Part shown: positions 42,997-54,973 of the stretch, piece by piece
How positions within the stretch are numbered: the first letter of the stretch is position 1
How the letters are laid out: every line of letters begins with the position of its first letter
Source: Phycomyces nitens
Lineage: Eukaryota; Mucoromycota; Mucoromycetes; Mucorales; Phycomycetaceae
NCBI GenBank assembly: GCA_022702545.1
Contig: JAHRBC010000002.1
Location: 868,001 to 932,000, forward strand
Direction: 5' to 3'
DNA: 64,000 nucleotides
Notes under the pieces: generated by a model
Told to the model about the DNA's origin: nothing
The model's database searches: none
What the model saw: the letters and a program-made list of their open reading frames with translations, nothing else
Made by a program: the position numbers and the translations under genes

Positions 42997-45411
42997 ATGA
43001 ATCCCACAGACTCCAAGCCAGAATCAAAGAGGAGGCCAATGTCTAGGCCAATTCCTCGTGTTCTGGTAAACACCCAATCTCGAATCATCACCTAATTCAA
43101 TTATCAAATTAGAATCAAACAAATGACCAGAGCCTCAAAAGACAATTTGAACTCACACAACTTTCAAAAAGATTCCAAGGCTCGTTTTCATCAACGTAAA
43201 ACTAAAAACTAAAACTAAAAAACAAAACAAAACAATAAAAACATTTTCATTTACTCTTAATCTGTAGCGACACACGAAATGGCAGCCAGATACGCTTGGT
43301 GATTCCTCCAAGTGATCCTGATTTCCCTTTTGATCTAGATGCACTCGAGGTTCTTTTGATGGTGCCTACAACCTACCCTGTTTGTAAACCTAGTCTGACC
43401 ATCACAAACCATGATATCCCAAAAGGGTTCTCGAGGCAAGCTCCCATTATGTCCCAGCCAAAAAAAATACACACACATAGCCAGTATGTGGACATTAATG
43501 GATCTATAGGAATCTGGAGTCGGGCTATGATGCCTTTGTGAGAAATTGTACGTCTTTTCACTTGACTCTTGTCCAACAGATGGATTGGTTGGACAGAAAT
43601 ATGCAAGATATTCTACAGAAACCACCTGCTCCAACCATTCGATTTGTCAGTGTACCAAATCCCTCCCAGGAATTAAGACCAGTTGTCAATAGCCATAATT
43701 CAACACAACAGTCCAAAAAGGCATTGAACCCCAATGCAGCAATATTTGTTAGTGCGCTATATACACCAGAACAAAAGGGAGAAGCAGCAAAGAGGAGACA
43801 TTATGAAATGCGTCAGTTGCAGACAAGATTTGGTACTTTTTACAGTCTGATAAAGTACGGTCAAGGTGCTCTCTTGAAAACAAATTGCCAACCACTTGTT
43901 TTATTAGGGCAAATGGCCACGAAACGGTCTGTTTAATCCAACTTGACTGGAGTGATCTTGACCCTTCTGTTCAGGAGCAAATAGGCAACAATTTGACTGT
44001 AAAGTACTCGATACCTCTCATGTATCCACTTGAGCCATGCAGTATATCAATTCAGGAACCTCCTCTTGAAGAGTTTAGGAACACGTAAGTACAGGTGCTA
44101 ATTCAATATTGGTGCTAATTTTGTCCTTTATATATATATATAGTGCAATATCCAATGCATTCTCTATTCGTGTCAAGGATTCAGGTGCATCTTTATTCCA
44201 GAATCTCAATTGGCTTAACCGCAATATCTCAAGTCTGTATAGAGAGGCCACTCCACCAGTCTCACCTCCCCAGCCTAATCCCGAGACTATACCAGAAACC
44301 CCCCAGCAGTCCAAGCAATCCAAGCAATCCAAGCCAGCCATAGCCACAAGAGAGATTATATATAATGAAACAAAGGACAACCGAGTGATCGTTGTAAAGG
44401 ACCCTCTTTTGCTTATTCCACCAAACGTTGAACCAAAAGAAGAGGAGGCCCTTGAATCAGATCAACCTGTCAGACTCCAGGATATCGTATCTAGTCCTAG
44501 ACGAGGAACAGAAATCAGGCTGGAAAACGTGTGTCTAAAGAACGTGGCTCTTGCTCGCTGTGTCTCTGTCTCGATGGTTCTAAAGTGTGCTCGGTGTAAA
44601 GGAAGTGTGGTGATGGATAATATTCAACCAGAAGAAACAAATACCAAGCATGAGAGTTGGAAGACATGCCCTACATGCACACTCATGGTTGGTGTAAAAT
44701 TTTTGGCAGGTATGTCTAACCCTTGGGATCAATCGACAACTCAATTATGCTATAGATTGGATCCACCCCAATGCGTCCACACTTGGCATCCTACAGCTTG
44801 TCCAGCTTTCTCCAATCTCTTTGGTATCCTTTTCACTTGCGGCTACATGTGCCCAGTGCTTAATAGAACCAAGTTCTAGTGTTCAGTTTAATAGCCCACG
44901 CGTCTTGAATCAACAATGCTCTTCATGCTTTACGAAAATGAGTCTGGGGTATGAGGACCACCGATACTTTCGAATCGGTACAGATGATGGCCAGTTTGAA
45001 GCAGATGAAGCACAGGTCATGAAGCTAAAGCAAAAGACTCCTCCAAACACAAAGGTTCCTGGACAACCCCTTCCAGATAAAGGCAGATGTTCTCATTACC
45101 GTAAATCAAAACGATGGTTCCGATTTCCATGCTGCCAAAAACTTTATCCTTGTAATACGTGCCATGACTTGGACCAGGATCATCCCTATACGTATGCTCA
45201 GCGTCATGTTTGTGGCATGTGCTCGCGTGAACAGGCTATTCTACCACAATGTGCTGGGTGCAATCATGCCTTTGAGCCTGAGAAACACAAGGGCGCATTT
45301 TGGGAGGGTGGCCAAGGTATGCGTGACAAGGCAAAGATGAGCAGAAAGGATACGCGAAAACACAAGGGAATCGAAAAACTCCAGTCCAGGAAGCAAGATC
45401 GTGTAGGATGA
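42997..45411 (+). CDS. CHY zinc-finger protein with RWD-like N-terminal region
   Basis: Seven exons (42997-43065, 43113-43195, 43268-43435, 43510-43854, 43908-44084, 44144-44709, 44756-45411) sum to 2064 nt, 687 residues. The N-terminal half has two RWD-like segments: SQIRLVIPPSDPDFPFDLDA ... PTTYPVCKPSL, and CLIQLDWSDL ... KYSIPLMYPLEPCSISIQ. The C-terminus holds the CHY finger: CSHYRKSKRWFRFPCCQKLY, CNTCHDLDQDH, then CGMCSREQ and CAGCNHAF. Extra CxxC pairs occur in the middle (CARCKGS, CPTCTL, CAQC, CSSC). CHY-finger proteins include yeast Hot13 (mitochondrial redox) and RING-linked ubiquitin ligases, but no RING is present. Intron 3 (43436-43509) must use a GC donor (AG|gcaagc) to keep frame. 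Confidence 0.9.
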
Positions 45412-46094
45412 ACACTATTATTAAATCATAATAATAATTCATAATGAATTAGAGAAATGTCAATTGTATATACATATTTATTATATTTTATCAAGATATT
45501 TTTTAAAAGAAAAGAAAGTTTAATATCCTTAGGGGCCTTGTTCGCACCACTGTGTCTACCAAACATAAAGTCCAAGACATATTCTGCTTTTTTTTTGCTG
45601 AATTTTGTAGCCATTGATTTAGGATATTTGAACTTTGATCAATAATCTGGTGCATTGGCTGGCCCAATCTTCTAGAAACCCCCATTTGAATAATAATAAT
45701 ATTATTATTTTTGACATTACTAGCAAGGAACACCAGAAACCCAACACCAATCTAGAAACAGCTTCAGATTATTCCACTGTCCTCCCATTGTGTTCCAGGT
45801 ACTATATATTTTTCATGTTGTACCGTTTGCCAATTCTTTTTGACCAATCTAATTCCTCCAATGTTACCATTAACTGTAAAACATGGCCCATTGGTCCAAT
45901 TGATATTTTTTTATGAGCTCATTAATTATTCTGTATTTATATCTTTCTGTCAAAGTTACTCTATTGGTTACGGATATATGAACCAAAGCCAAAACGACAA
46001 AGACAGCCAATTATTGTATCTTTGGAGATGAATATATTTAGTTGCCCGATACGTATTTTATTCAGCCGTTTTTGGTCATTTAGTACATTTTATT
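45412..46094. other. Intergenic, no gene seen
   Basis: AT-rich with short AT microsatellites. No supportable coding region. Confidence 0.5.
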
Positions 46095-47314
46095 GCTTGT
46101 TTAAAATAGTGTATCATGGCTTAAAGAGATCTTTCTAAAGCGATTAGTGCCAAATGGAAATGATATTAAAGTATCAAATTGATGGATTTAGTTTTAAAGA
46201 AGAAGTACATTATAGCCATTCGGCCAGATTAACACATATTAGAGGGGTTTGGTATCGAGATCAAAAGTCAAATAAAATGTGGTTGGTAAAGTTTCAGTAA
46301 TAGTAGAAATAAAACCAAAAAATATATATTCAACACTGGTAATGTTTGTAGATTTAATAGAAAGATTGGTAAGCATAATGTACAAATATAGGTCAAAATC
46401 TTACAATGTTCATCAAAAGCACAAATAGGGACTCTGAGACTTTTCCCTACTATATTTAAATACATCTCAAGTCAAACCGAATTAGATTGACTTGAGAATA
46501 ATTACATGTATGGTTATTGAGATATGACTAGTCGCCTTGGATACTGGCCATTGTAATGAATGCTAGTGAAAAAAAAATAACCATGGTTACCAAACTTTTA
46601 GTTTTAGAAGAATTTATAGTCTTGTACTTTGAACGAAAAACAGGCTACCCAAACTATGTTTTCTCACCATCTCTATAACGTAATGTTGATCCATGACATT
46701 AATATCCAAAAAGTAAAAAAAAAGAATATGTAACAAGCGATTATTGGTAAAGTCAATCTCAATCTATATTTCATAAAAACTTTTTGCTGAAAGAGCTGTG
46801 ATTATTACTTTGCTAAAACGGGTGGTTTACAATAGTTGGCATGTCATTTAAAGACTATATTTATCTGAAAGGTGTGCCAATAAACTAAACTACTTATTTC
46901 CATGGAAATAAAAGAAAACAATCATACTCTTGCCATTCAGTCCAAAGCTTCAATATTTTTTATTCGTTTTATTGTTCAAAATGGTCCAGAATTTATCCTC
47001 TTTGAAATACTTTATTTTTATTTTTGTACATTATGCTTACCAATCTTTCTATTAAATCTACAAACATTGCTAGTATTGAATATTCTTATTGGTTTTATTT
47101 CTACTATTACTGAAACTATACCAACCACATTCTATTTGGATCTTGATCCTGATATCAAAGCCCTCTAATATGTGTTAATCTGGCCGAATGGCTATAATGT
47201 ACTTCTTTTCTTTAAAACTAAATCCATCAATTTGATACTTTAATATCATTTCCATTTGGCACCAGTTGCTCTAGAAAGCTCCCTTTAAACCATGATACAC
47301 TCTTTTAAACAATC
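46095..47314. repeat. Long inverted repeat (about 295-bp arms, about 630-bp spacer)
   Basis: The left arm (46095-46390) and right arm (47021-47314) are reverse complements with roughly 85-90% identity by eye. Shared landmarks are catgatacact.ttttaaacaa at the outer ends and ttgtacattatgcttaccaa at the inner ends. No transposase or other gene lies in the spacer. The arms would form a long hairpin if transcribed. It could be a foldback-type or non-autonomous element. Confidence 0.8.
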
Positions 47315-47443
47315 AAACTACCAACCGAGTTGCCAAGTCATCCCTTTTTGAGGTTTTTACAAGCTATTTTGCCAAACGTTTTTAATGACTGTCTTTCATA
47401 GCATCCTCTATACGTAGTTGTACATGTATCATATCTTTATCTT

Positions 47444-48647
47444 TTAGTGAAGCACTCTATTTGGCATGAGAGGTACAGTGCCTATTCTTGTCTTCAAGAC
47501 TTCGGCGCTCTGGTACTTTTTGAGAGTCGAAATGTCGTTTTTGTCTTCCTCTTCAGTCAATTTCTTCTTCTTGGCATCCTTTGAGCGATATTTGAGATGG
47601 TCTTCGAGATGGTGGACCATCACTTGCAAGGCTGGTGTATTTTCTACTCCACGGGGAATGATAATATCGGCATACTTTTTGGTCTGTTCCCCACAAGTCA
47701 GTCTTTTTTGAATTTTCAAGCATCAAAATCAGTGTTTACCGGCAATACAAAGTCATCAAACATGGGCTTCACAAACTCCACATATTCTGTCAAGACCTCT
47801 TTAATTGTCATGTTGCGTTCATTGCGAGCCTTTGCCTTTAGGACTGGATTGAATTTAATTGAGCTTTGGGGCATATATAAAATGATCAGGGTCCATATAA
47901 ATACCTCTGCGGGTCAGACGGTCGTCGCTGTCCACATCAATAAAGACCTTCATGAACATTAGGTCTCTTATGGATTTGATATAGAGAACAAATGTGCCCT
48001 CTAGAATAATAACATCTGCTGGGTTGACGACCATTGTTCCTGACCTACAAGAAAGGTTTAATATTTGTATTTCAAATATTTTTATTATTATCAACACTTG
48101 CCTCTTGTGATGAATCTTGTCCCACACAGGCACACTAGTTGGCTTGCAGGCCAACAATGACTGGAGAGACTTTTCGAGTAGCTCGAAATCAAACACATCT
48201 AGGTTGATTGGGCTTAATGTAATCCAAAACAAAACAAAACAAAAAAAAAGTGACAATGCAGCATCTTACTAGGATGATCAAGATTAAATTTTCCTTGGTC
48301 ATACAATTCGCGCTCTTTGGGCGAAAGGGGGCGATAAAAGTCAATCAGACTAAGAATGACAATCTTGGCTGAATAATGGTTGCTGATGCGTTCCTTGATA
48401 ATTTCGCATAGCTTACGCTAATTACTAGCATGTATTATATATTTTATTTTGGTTCAATTATGTATATATATATATGCATTTGCATCTAGCTGAATTACCT
48501 TGCCAGCATCTGAGCCTCCAGCAACACCGACCAGCATTGGTGCCTGGAGGGTCATGTTAAAGTAGCTATATGTCTTGTAAGTTTGGGCTGATTAAGCTGC
48601 GTATTGATTTACCTTGGGTCAGAATAGGCTGTGGGATCAATAGACAT
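47444..48647 (-). CDS. Uridine/cytidine kinase-like protein
   Basis: A minus-strand multi-exon gene starting at ATG 48647 (MSIDPTAYSDP). The P-loop region is MLVGVAGGSDAGK, then an intron, then RKLCEIIKERISNHYSAKIV. Uridine kinase landmarks follow: LSLIDFYRPLSPKERELYDQ then GKFNLDHP, FDFELLEKSLQSLLA, VVNPADVIILEGTFVLYIKS, FMKVFIDVDSDDRLTRR, VLKAKARNERNMTIKEVLTE, FVLPTKKYADIIIPRGVENT. Uridine kinases phosphorylate uridine and cytidine in pyrimidine salvage. The C-terminus is charged (KDAKKKKLTEEEDKND). An oddity is that the residue after the P-loop lysine is Arg or Leu in either splice choice rather than Ser/Thr, so activity is uncertain. The leader has a poly-C/poly-T tract just before the start. 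Confidence 0.85.
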
Positions 48648-49160
48648 TTTGTATATAAAAGAAGGTGTACGCAAAAAAAAAAGGGGGGGGGGGGGGGGAA
48701 GGGTCGCCAAGTGGGCTTATTTGTCGTATATATAAAATATAATATAATATATATAATATAAATATAATATATATACATATATATAATCCCCCGGATTTAT
48801 TTATATTTGAATCTAAATTGGAATATTATAGATAGAAGCGTCAAAAGGAATGCTGCCCGGCGCGGCTGCAGTTCGGAGCATAGTTAAGCGGGCCGGACAT
48901 GTGTGGTCCAAAGTGGTGGAGTGTGAGAGGTTCTGTTTGAGGAAACCCGGAGGACATACAATTCAAACTCAGAAATAGTATAAAAACGAGGTGAGACTTG
49001 CCACTGTTTGGAGGGTGGCAAAAATATTTTCCTCTTTTTTTTTTATTTTTATTTTATTTTTATTTTATTTTTTATTTTATTTTATTTTTCATATTCCTTT
49101 TTACTTTGCCTTTCTGTTGTTATTTTTGTTTTCTTTGCTTTCTTTCTTTGGCTTCTCGTC
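48648..49160. other. Divergent intergenic region with homopolymer tract
   Basis: It holds an A10-G17 tract at about 48675-48701 (poly-C/poly-T on the uridine-kinase strand), (ta)n at 48728-48785, a short GC-rich island at 48855-48955, and T-rich sequence (ttttattttta repeats) directly before the Whi3-like start. Confidence 0.55.
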
Positions 49161-50671
49161 ATGATGATCAGCGAGTCCACGTTTTATCCTAATGCGCATT
49201 ACTCCTTCTCCTCTGCGCCAGACATGCGTGTCCATCCTCTCTCTGCCTCGCCCTCGACTGCAATGTTCCAACAGACGACTACATTGCAGTCATCCCTGCA
49301 GAACGGGAGCGTAGGGTCATCCAGTGATGATGTGACGACTATCTTTGTAGTCGGATTCCCTGATGACATGATGGAGCGTGAGTTCCAGAATATGTTTACC
49401 TTTTCGCCGGGTTTTGAGGCTGCATCTCTCAAATGGCACTGCAAGGACCAAGATGATGACTCAACTGGCTTGAGCAATGGCAAAAAGCAGATGGTATGTG
49501 GTGACGATAAATAGTAAATAGGACTAAGATCGGAATGTCTCTTGCTATTTAGATCGGATTTGCACGTTTCCGAACCCGTATGGAGGCAATGGAAGCCGTA
49601 GAGGTCTTGAGCGGCAAGAAGATCGACCAGGACAAGGGAGCTGCGCTAAAGGCAGAAATGGCCAAGAAAAACCTACACATTAAGCGAGGGTCGGTTATCC
49701 CCACCCCGGCAACCTTGGCAGCCATCGCCCAGGCATCAGCATCGACATCTGCCTCGACTTCGACTTCGACTTCGACATCTGCCAATGTACCCGTAGAAAG
49801 TGCGCCACCACCACCACCACCATTAAACATGCTCTCCAAGAAAATGAGCATTCACCATTCGCTTGCTTACGAATCATTTTCGCCTCTTCCTAGCGATCTT
49901 CTTTCGCCCGCAGATTACAAGACAGACCCATTCATGTCAGAACCACTCTCAAACACACCCATCTTTAACGATGCCCTGTTTGGCCTGAGATCTCAGTCGT
50001 TTGATGCTCGGAACCAGCCGACGCAGGAGATCGGCATGATGTCTCCCCCGCGTGCCTTTGGGTTCTTTGCACCCCGCGTTAACAAAGCTCTCCAGCATGA
50101 GACCGAGAATGACCCTTTCAATTACCTGTCAAAGTCGTCGCCTACCTCCAACGATAATTTCACACCCCCCTTTTTCGGAGACGACATGCTTTCTCAGCGC
50201 ATGGGCTCCATCTCGGCCCACTCTAGCAGCACTCTTCAGCACTTTGACCATCGTTCAGCCAGTTTTTCGTCTCCAAGCATGCGTGCTTCCATCAGTAACC
50301 CTGCCGACCAGAACCCTCCCTGCAACACACTCTATGTCGGCAATCTTCCCGCTAACTCAAACGAAGAAGAGCTGCGACTTGCATTTGCAAAGTGCAGAGG
50401 CTACAAGCGCATGTGTTTCCGTAACAAGCCACAGGGACCAATGTGTTTTGTCGAATTTGAAGATGTAGTGTTTGCCACCCAGGCCATGAGTGAGCTACAG
50501 GGCCACACACTGACAAACTCTGTCAAGGGTGGAATCCGGCTCTCATTCAGCAAGAACCCATTATTCACCAAGCCCAACGGAAAAGAGGCCAGTTTTGGCT
50601 ACAACGGCAAGGCCATGAACAACAGTCCGTTTGGTGACCGTCGAGATGTTCTCTTTGATCCCCAGCTCTAA
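49161..50671 (+). CDS. Whi3/Scw1-like RNA-binding protein with two RRMs
   Basis: Two exons (49161-49493, 49553-50671) total 1452 nt, 483 residues. The N-terminal RRM-like region reads VTTIFVVGFPDDMMEREFQN ... KKQMIGFARFRTRMEAMEAV. A low-complexity centre includes alternating Ser/Thr (ASTSASTSTSTSTS) and a proline run. The C-terminal RRM is NTLYVGNLPANSNEEELRLA ... GPMCFVEFEDVVFATQAMSE then LQGHTLTNSVKGGIRLSFSK, closely matching Whi3 of yeast and Scw1 of fission yeast (RBPMS-like RRM). These proteins bind mRNAs that control cell size, septation and wall integrity and can phase-separate through their disordered regions (family knowledge). ATG 49161 is immediately followed by a second ATG; the upstream in-frame extension is T-tract derived. 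Confidence 0.92.
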
Positions 50672-52303
50672 GGGCCCGAAAAGAAGCATCTATACATAAC
50701 TTCATGCATCTCATTGTACTTTCTTTCTATTTCTTATATTTTTATTTTTTATTTGCTTGATGCACGTCTACTCTCATGTTTGCGCATATCTCATAACTAT
50801 TCCTTTCTTCTTTATTGCTCGTCACTAGATCTTTACCTTTTGCACGCACAAAAAAAAACCAACAACAACAATTGCAACATTCACCCACCCACCCACACAC
50901 ACACACACCCACACACTCACACTCTCTCTCACTCTCTCACTCTCTCTCACACACACAACTCAATCACACTCTATTTTTATTTGTATTCACTCTATTATAC
51001 ACTGCACAAACCATATATTTCTGAATAAAATCTATATTGTTGTTCTTCATCATATTTGGCAATCTCTCATCTCTCATCTCGACTAATATGTGTGTATATA
51101 TGTGTGTGTCCTGGCCAAATTGAGGTCAATTGGGTGTGATTAAAGCAAATCGGGTAACCTGCAAAGTGTCTTTCGGAGATCAACCAAATCGACATTTGGA
51201 AGCCTATAACAATCAATCGATCAGTCAGCCAGTCAGTCTAGTCAGCCAGTCAGTCAGTCAATCCAGAATAAATAGCGTATTAAACAAGCAAAATGTGCTT
51301 ATGTGGATGTCGTGCTGACGGAGAATATTATATATAGATGTTTCGATCCTCGTCTTCTGGTTGGTGTCCGATGAGTCAGCCTTTTCAGTGTAACACCGTC
51401 CAAACACAATGGATGTGTGTTTAGAGTGTGTGTGTGTGATGTCAAGTCTCCGCATTCAAAAAAAGCCAATACACATCTATATATTATATATTATATATAT
51501 ATTATATATATATAAAGGCAGTCGGACCCTGGATACCGTTGCCCAAACCAGTAATTCCTGACTGAACAGATCCACACTCAGAAACAAAAAACAAAAACAA
51601 AAAAATAAAGTGAAACAATAGAGACAGTGTGGTTTGTTGCCATGACGCCTCTCCCCCTCGGGGGGGATTAATTGAATGCATTTCTGTTTCTTGTTTCAAT
51701 TTATTTATATTTTTTATTTTATATGTAAAAAAAAAGATTCTAATATTTAATGGTTGCCATGGGTAACCTGAATTTGTACCTCTGTAAAAAAATAAATACA
51801 AATCTTTGTACAATCCAACTCCACTTGAGCCATTACTTTGTGGTGTACAATTTATAGCTACAAAAAATAAATAAATAAATAAAATAGAATTTGTCTGCAC
51901 ATCAACTAGATTTATACTTTTATATATATATAAAAAATAGACTCGCTAAATATTCTTTGGCAAAAATGATCTTATTGGACAGAATATATACAGAAATATA
52001 TTATACTTTTTTTTCTTTCAGCCAAGAAACTAATGGCCAAACAACTTGGAATCCTATTCGCCCACCATCATATCAAATAGCAATAATAATAATAATAATA
52101 ATAAATAAATTTATATTCCAAAGATTGGATGCCTACGTCATACTCCTTTTCTTATTTTTATTTTTTTATATTGCCAACTGCAAAAACCCCAAACCCAACT
52201 TGCCTATTCCCTTAATTTATTGTTGTTGTATAATCTCTACTATTAACCTATATATATATATATGTATATATAAGTATATATATATAAGAAACCTACATCC
52301 AAA
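50672..52303. other. Intergenic with CA/CT microsatellites
   Basis: No gene seen. It holds a (cac/ctca)n tract at 50880-50960, gt-rich and (cagt)n repeats near 51090-51260, (ta)n at 51480-51515, a purine-rich tract near 51590, and (aat)n at 52083-52105. Confidence 0.6.
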
Positions 52304-54723
52304 ATGAACGACCTTGTTATCCTCAGCGATAATTCTTCAAAGTTGTCTGACGAAGCTGTTGCAGAATTCAACACTATATTTCTAGTTGGACAAGAGTTCC
52401 CATCTACTGCTGCTGTCCGAGAGGCTGCCAAAACATATGGAATAAAGCACAACATCGCATTTACTACCCATTCTGCAACAACTAATCGCATCAAGATGAT
52501 TTGTAAACATGCAGGCGAATACCGTGACACGAGAAAGGCCGAGAAGGAGGCCGTACACATTAATGATAAAGAAGATACTCCTTTACCTGGAAAGGAGAGG
52601 ATTCGTAGAAAGAAATCTAGAAAATGTGGTTGCCAATGCTTCGTGTATGCCGCAGTTGACAGACATGGCAAGCTTGCTGTGCGTTCGCGTGAAGCAGAAC
52701 ATAATCACACAATTGAAGAGGATCGCAAAGCATATGCCATGCATCGTAAACTGACTCCTGAAGCATTGTCCCTCGTCAACAAGCACCTCGAGGATAATGA
52801 CAACGCACCGACAATCTTTAGGATCCTCCAGGAAAAGGGCTTTACAAACATTATTCTCAGAGATATTGAAAACATCAAGCAAAACTTTGCAAAGAAAGAT
52901 ACGATCAAAGAGTTATCCACATTGATCTCAGCACTCCACAATCTGGATTCCTTTGCAAATGCTGTGCCTGGGACTCGAGATGCTTGTTTTCACACTGTGT
53001 TTTTAATTCACAAGGATGACATTGATGAGCCCAACAGACAGCTGTTAAAGGCCAAGATATTCGGCCTCATTGATAGTCTTGCTCAATCCAAGACAGATCA
53101 AGTATACGACAAGATCATGGCCTACAACCTATTTATTGAAAGCTATTGTGAGGCCAAAGGCATCAAAGCCAACACATTCGCGGAAGAGTATATATCATTT
53201 CAATATCGTTCATCGCAAGTGGATATGTCATCCTTACCCTGTTACACTTTATACTACTAGGCGGCATGTAGATAAGAAGAATTGGGTGAGCCTGTATTCT
53301 TACAAATTCCCTTTCATTGTAAGCGATGCTTGCAGCAGATCTGAGAACCTTCATACTTCCTTGCAAGTCGACAAGACTTTTAGTAACCTGGTGCGTTTAT
53401 TATGAGTGGAGTGAATGGTGTGGCTTATATATATATATATGTGTGTATATGTGTAAAGGCCTGATGTCATGAGCTTCATAAGCTTACTTATCACCACCAT
53501 GTTTTTCTTTTTCTTTTTTTTTTAAAAAAAAACCAATACCATACATAAATGAATATCTCTAGGTAGATGATAGCGAACTCGAGGTGGTAGAGTATTATGA
53601 AGATGATGGAACAGAAGAAAAAGGTAACATTTGTTTAATGGGCATCTCCACAGCTCTACATCCTCAAGTGTGATCTATAAGGCTTTACTCAAAAATGCTG
53701 CCTACAGACCCAGATTCCAATGGATCTCTCACACCCAAAAGTCAAAACAGTTTATCGGAATCAGCCTGTGACATCGTTCGTAAACTTACCAAGCTTTTTG
53801 AGCTCTATGTAACCGAAACAAACCAGCAAGAACAAGACCATATTCACCTCACAATTGATAGTCTCATCCAGACAATCGAGAGCTCAAAAACCCCAAGTTT
53901 AGCAACAAGTGCTTCAAAAACCAACGAAGCCACCAAACGTAAACTCTGTGAGGTTGAGGACAAGCTTGTCGAGATATTAAAGGCCCCAAAGGCTGCAAAA
54001 ACCACAAAAAAGTAAGATACAAGGCTACCTGGCTCCAAATGATAGTTTGGCTCATCTATTCAATGTTGTCTCAGCACCCAACAAGATACCTTGAACAAAA
54101 AAGAGACACCATTAAAGAAAACCAAGGTCCCTGAATCCCCAACCCTCGCCGACTCTCCTGCTCCTCTCACCATATTAGCCAAACTCGATAAACTTGGCAT
54201 AAAGACCAGCCAGATTGACCAAGTGTTTTCACCACAGACCGATGGCAACTGCGGCTACCGGGCCATTGCAATGTCAATATATGAAGACGAGGCAAAGTGG
54301 CCAGAAGTAAAGGCCAGGATGCTGGCAACATTTTTGAGCCACAAAGATACGTTTTACAAGGGAAGGATTGAATCTGGCGAATCTCTTACAGAGCAAATGG
54401 TCCAGTGCTTAAAGGACACCAGCTCTCCACTGGTTCCCAAGCATTGGTTTGGCATCATTGACCACCCTCAGATTGCTGCGGATGCTTTCAATCGGTCTAT
54501 TGCCGTGTACTGGAAGACAAGATCCTCGTCTGGGAATTCGCTTTTTGTTCCCTTTCAGAGATCTCCGGATAAAATCGAGCCCATCATCATCTTTCTTGAC
54601 ATTGACCATTTTCTTTTGGTCCAACGCAAACGAAAGAACAGCTTTAAATGGCCAAAGATTAACGCTTACCACAAGTCTATTGTCCAAAGATTCAACATTG
54701 ACGATTATTCTCTCATGTACTGA
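52304..54723 (+). CDS. FAR1/MULE-type DNA-binding region fused to OTU cysteine protease domain, transposase core missing
   Basis: Five segments (52304-53207, 53272-53390, 53563-53623, 53708-54011, 54075-54723) sum to 2037 nt, 678 residues. The N-terminus is a FAR1/WRKY-GCM1-type zinc-binding region: AAVREAAKTYGIKHNIAFTT, MICKHAGEYRD, KKSRKCGCQCFVYAAV, REAEHNHTIEEDRKAYAMHR. The middle resembles only the tail of Mutator-like transposases (AKIFGLIDSLAQSKTDQVYD ... FAEEYISFQYHKKNWVSLYS, SRSENLHTSL); the catalytic DDE block normally between is absent. After a charged linker the C-terminus is an OTU domain: QTDGNCGYRAIAMSIYEDEA (catalytic Cys, with Asp) and FLDIDHFLLVQRKRK (catalytic His). OTU enzymes cleave ubiquitin. 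Likely a domesticated or non-autonomous transposon gene. The first intron (53208-53271) has a weak donor. Confidence 0.75.
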
Positions 54724-54941
54724 AACCAACCATTGGTTTATATCACTTTATCACTTTCTATATATATATATATTAAAATATAAAAACAGTGCCTAGAACA
54801 CATCTGTAGCATTTGATTTTTGATTTTTTGATTTTTTGTTTTTTTCAAGGGTATCTTGGCATATTGAATACGAAAATTACCTTGTATGTATAAAAAAGAT
54901 TCATTTATTTTTATTTTGTATTACTTATTAGAGAAAACATG

Positions 54942-54973
<32 letters not shown>

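Noticed and set aside
46268..47168. Two short hydrophobic open frames on opposite strands with the same peptide (CTLCLPIFLLNLQT)
   Set aside because: They are the same DNA in the two arms of the inverted repeat. There is no sign of purifying selection, so they are treated as repeat sequence, not genes.
48855..48955. GC-rich island considered as a 5S rRNA or tRNA gene
   Set aside because: A short agttaagc word recalls 5S rRNA, but the rest does not match 5S helices and no cloverleaf with a proper B box could be drawn.
49008..49160. In-frame upstream extension of the Whi3-like protein
   Set aside because: It encodes a Phe/Tyr/Leu string from T-rich leader sequence and lacks a convincing ATG; ATG 49161 fits better.
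50714..51028. Open frame of about 100 codons after the Whi3-like gene
   Set aside because: The translation is mostly His/Thr/Ser from CA and CT microsatellites.
53208..53260. Stop codon in the FAR1/OTU gene taken as the end of a shorter protein
   Set aside because: The following exon continues the transposase-tail pattern (KKNWVSLYSYKFPF ... SRSENLHTSL). A 64-nt GT..AG intron joins it in frame and all later exons sum correctly.
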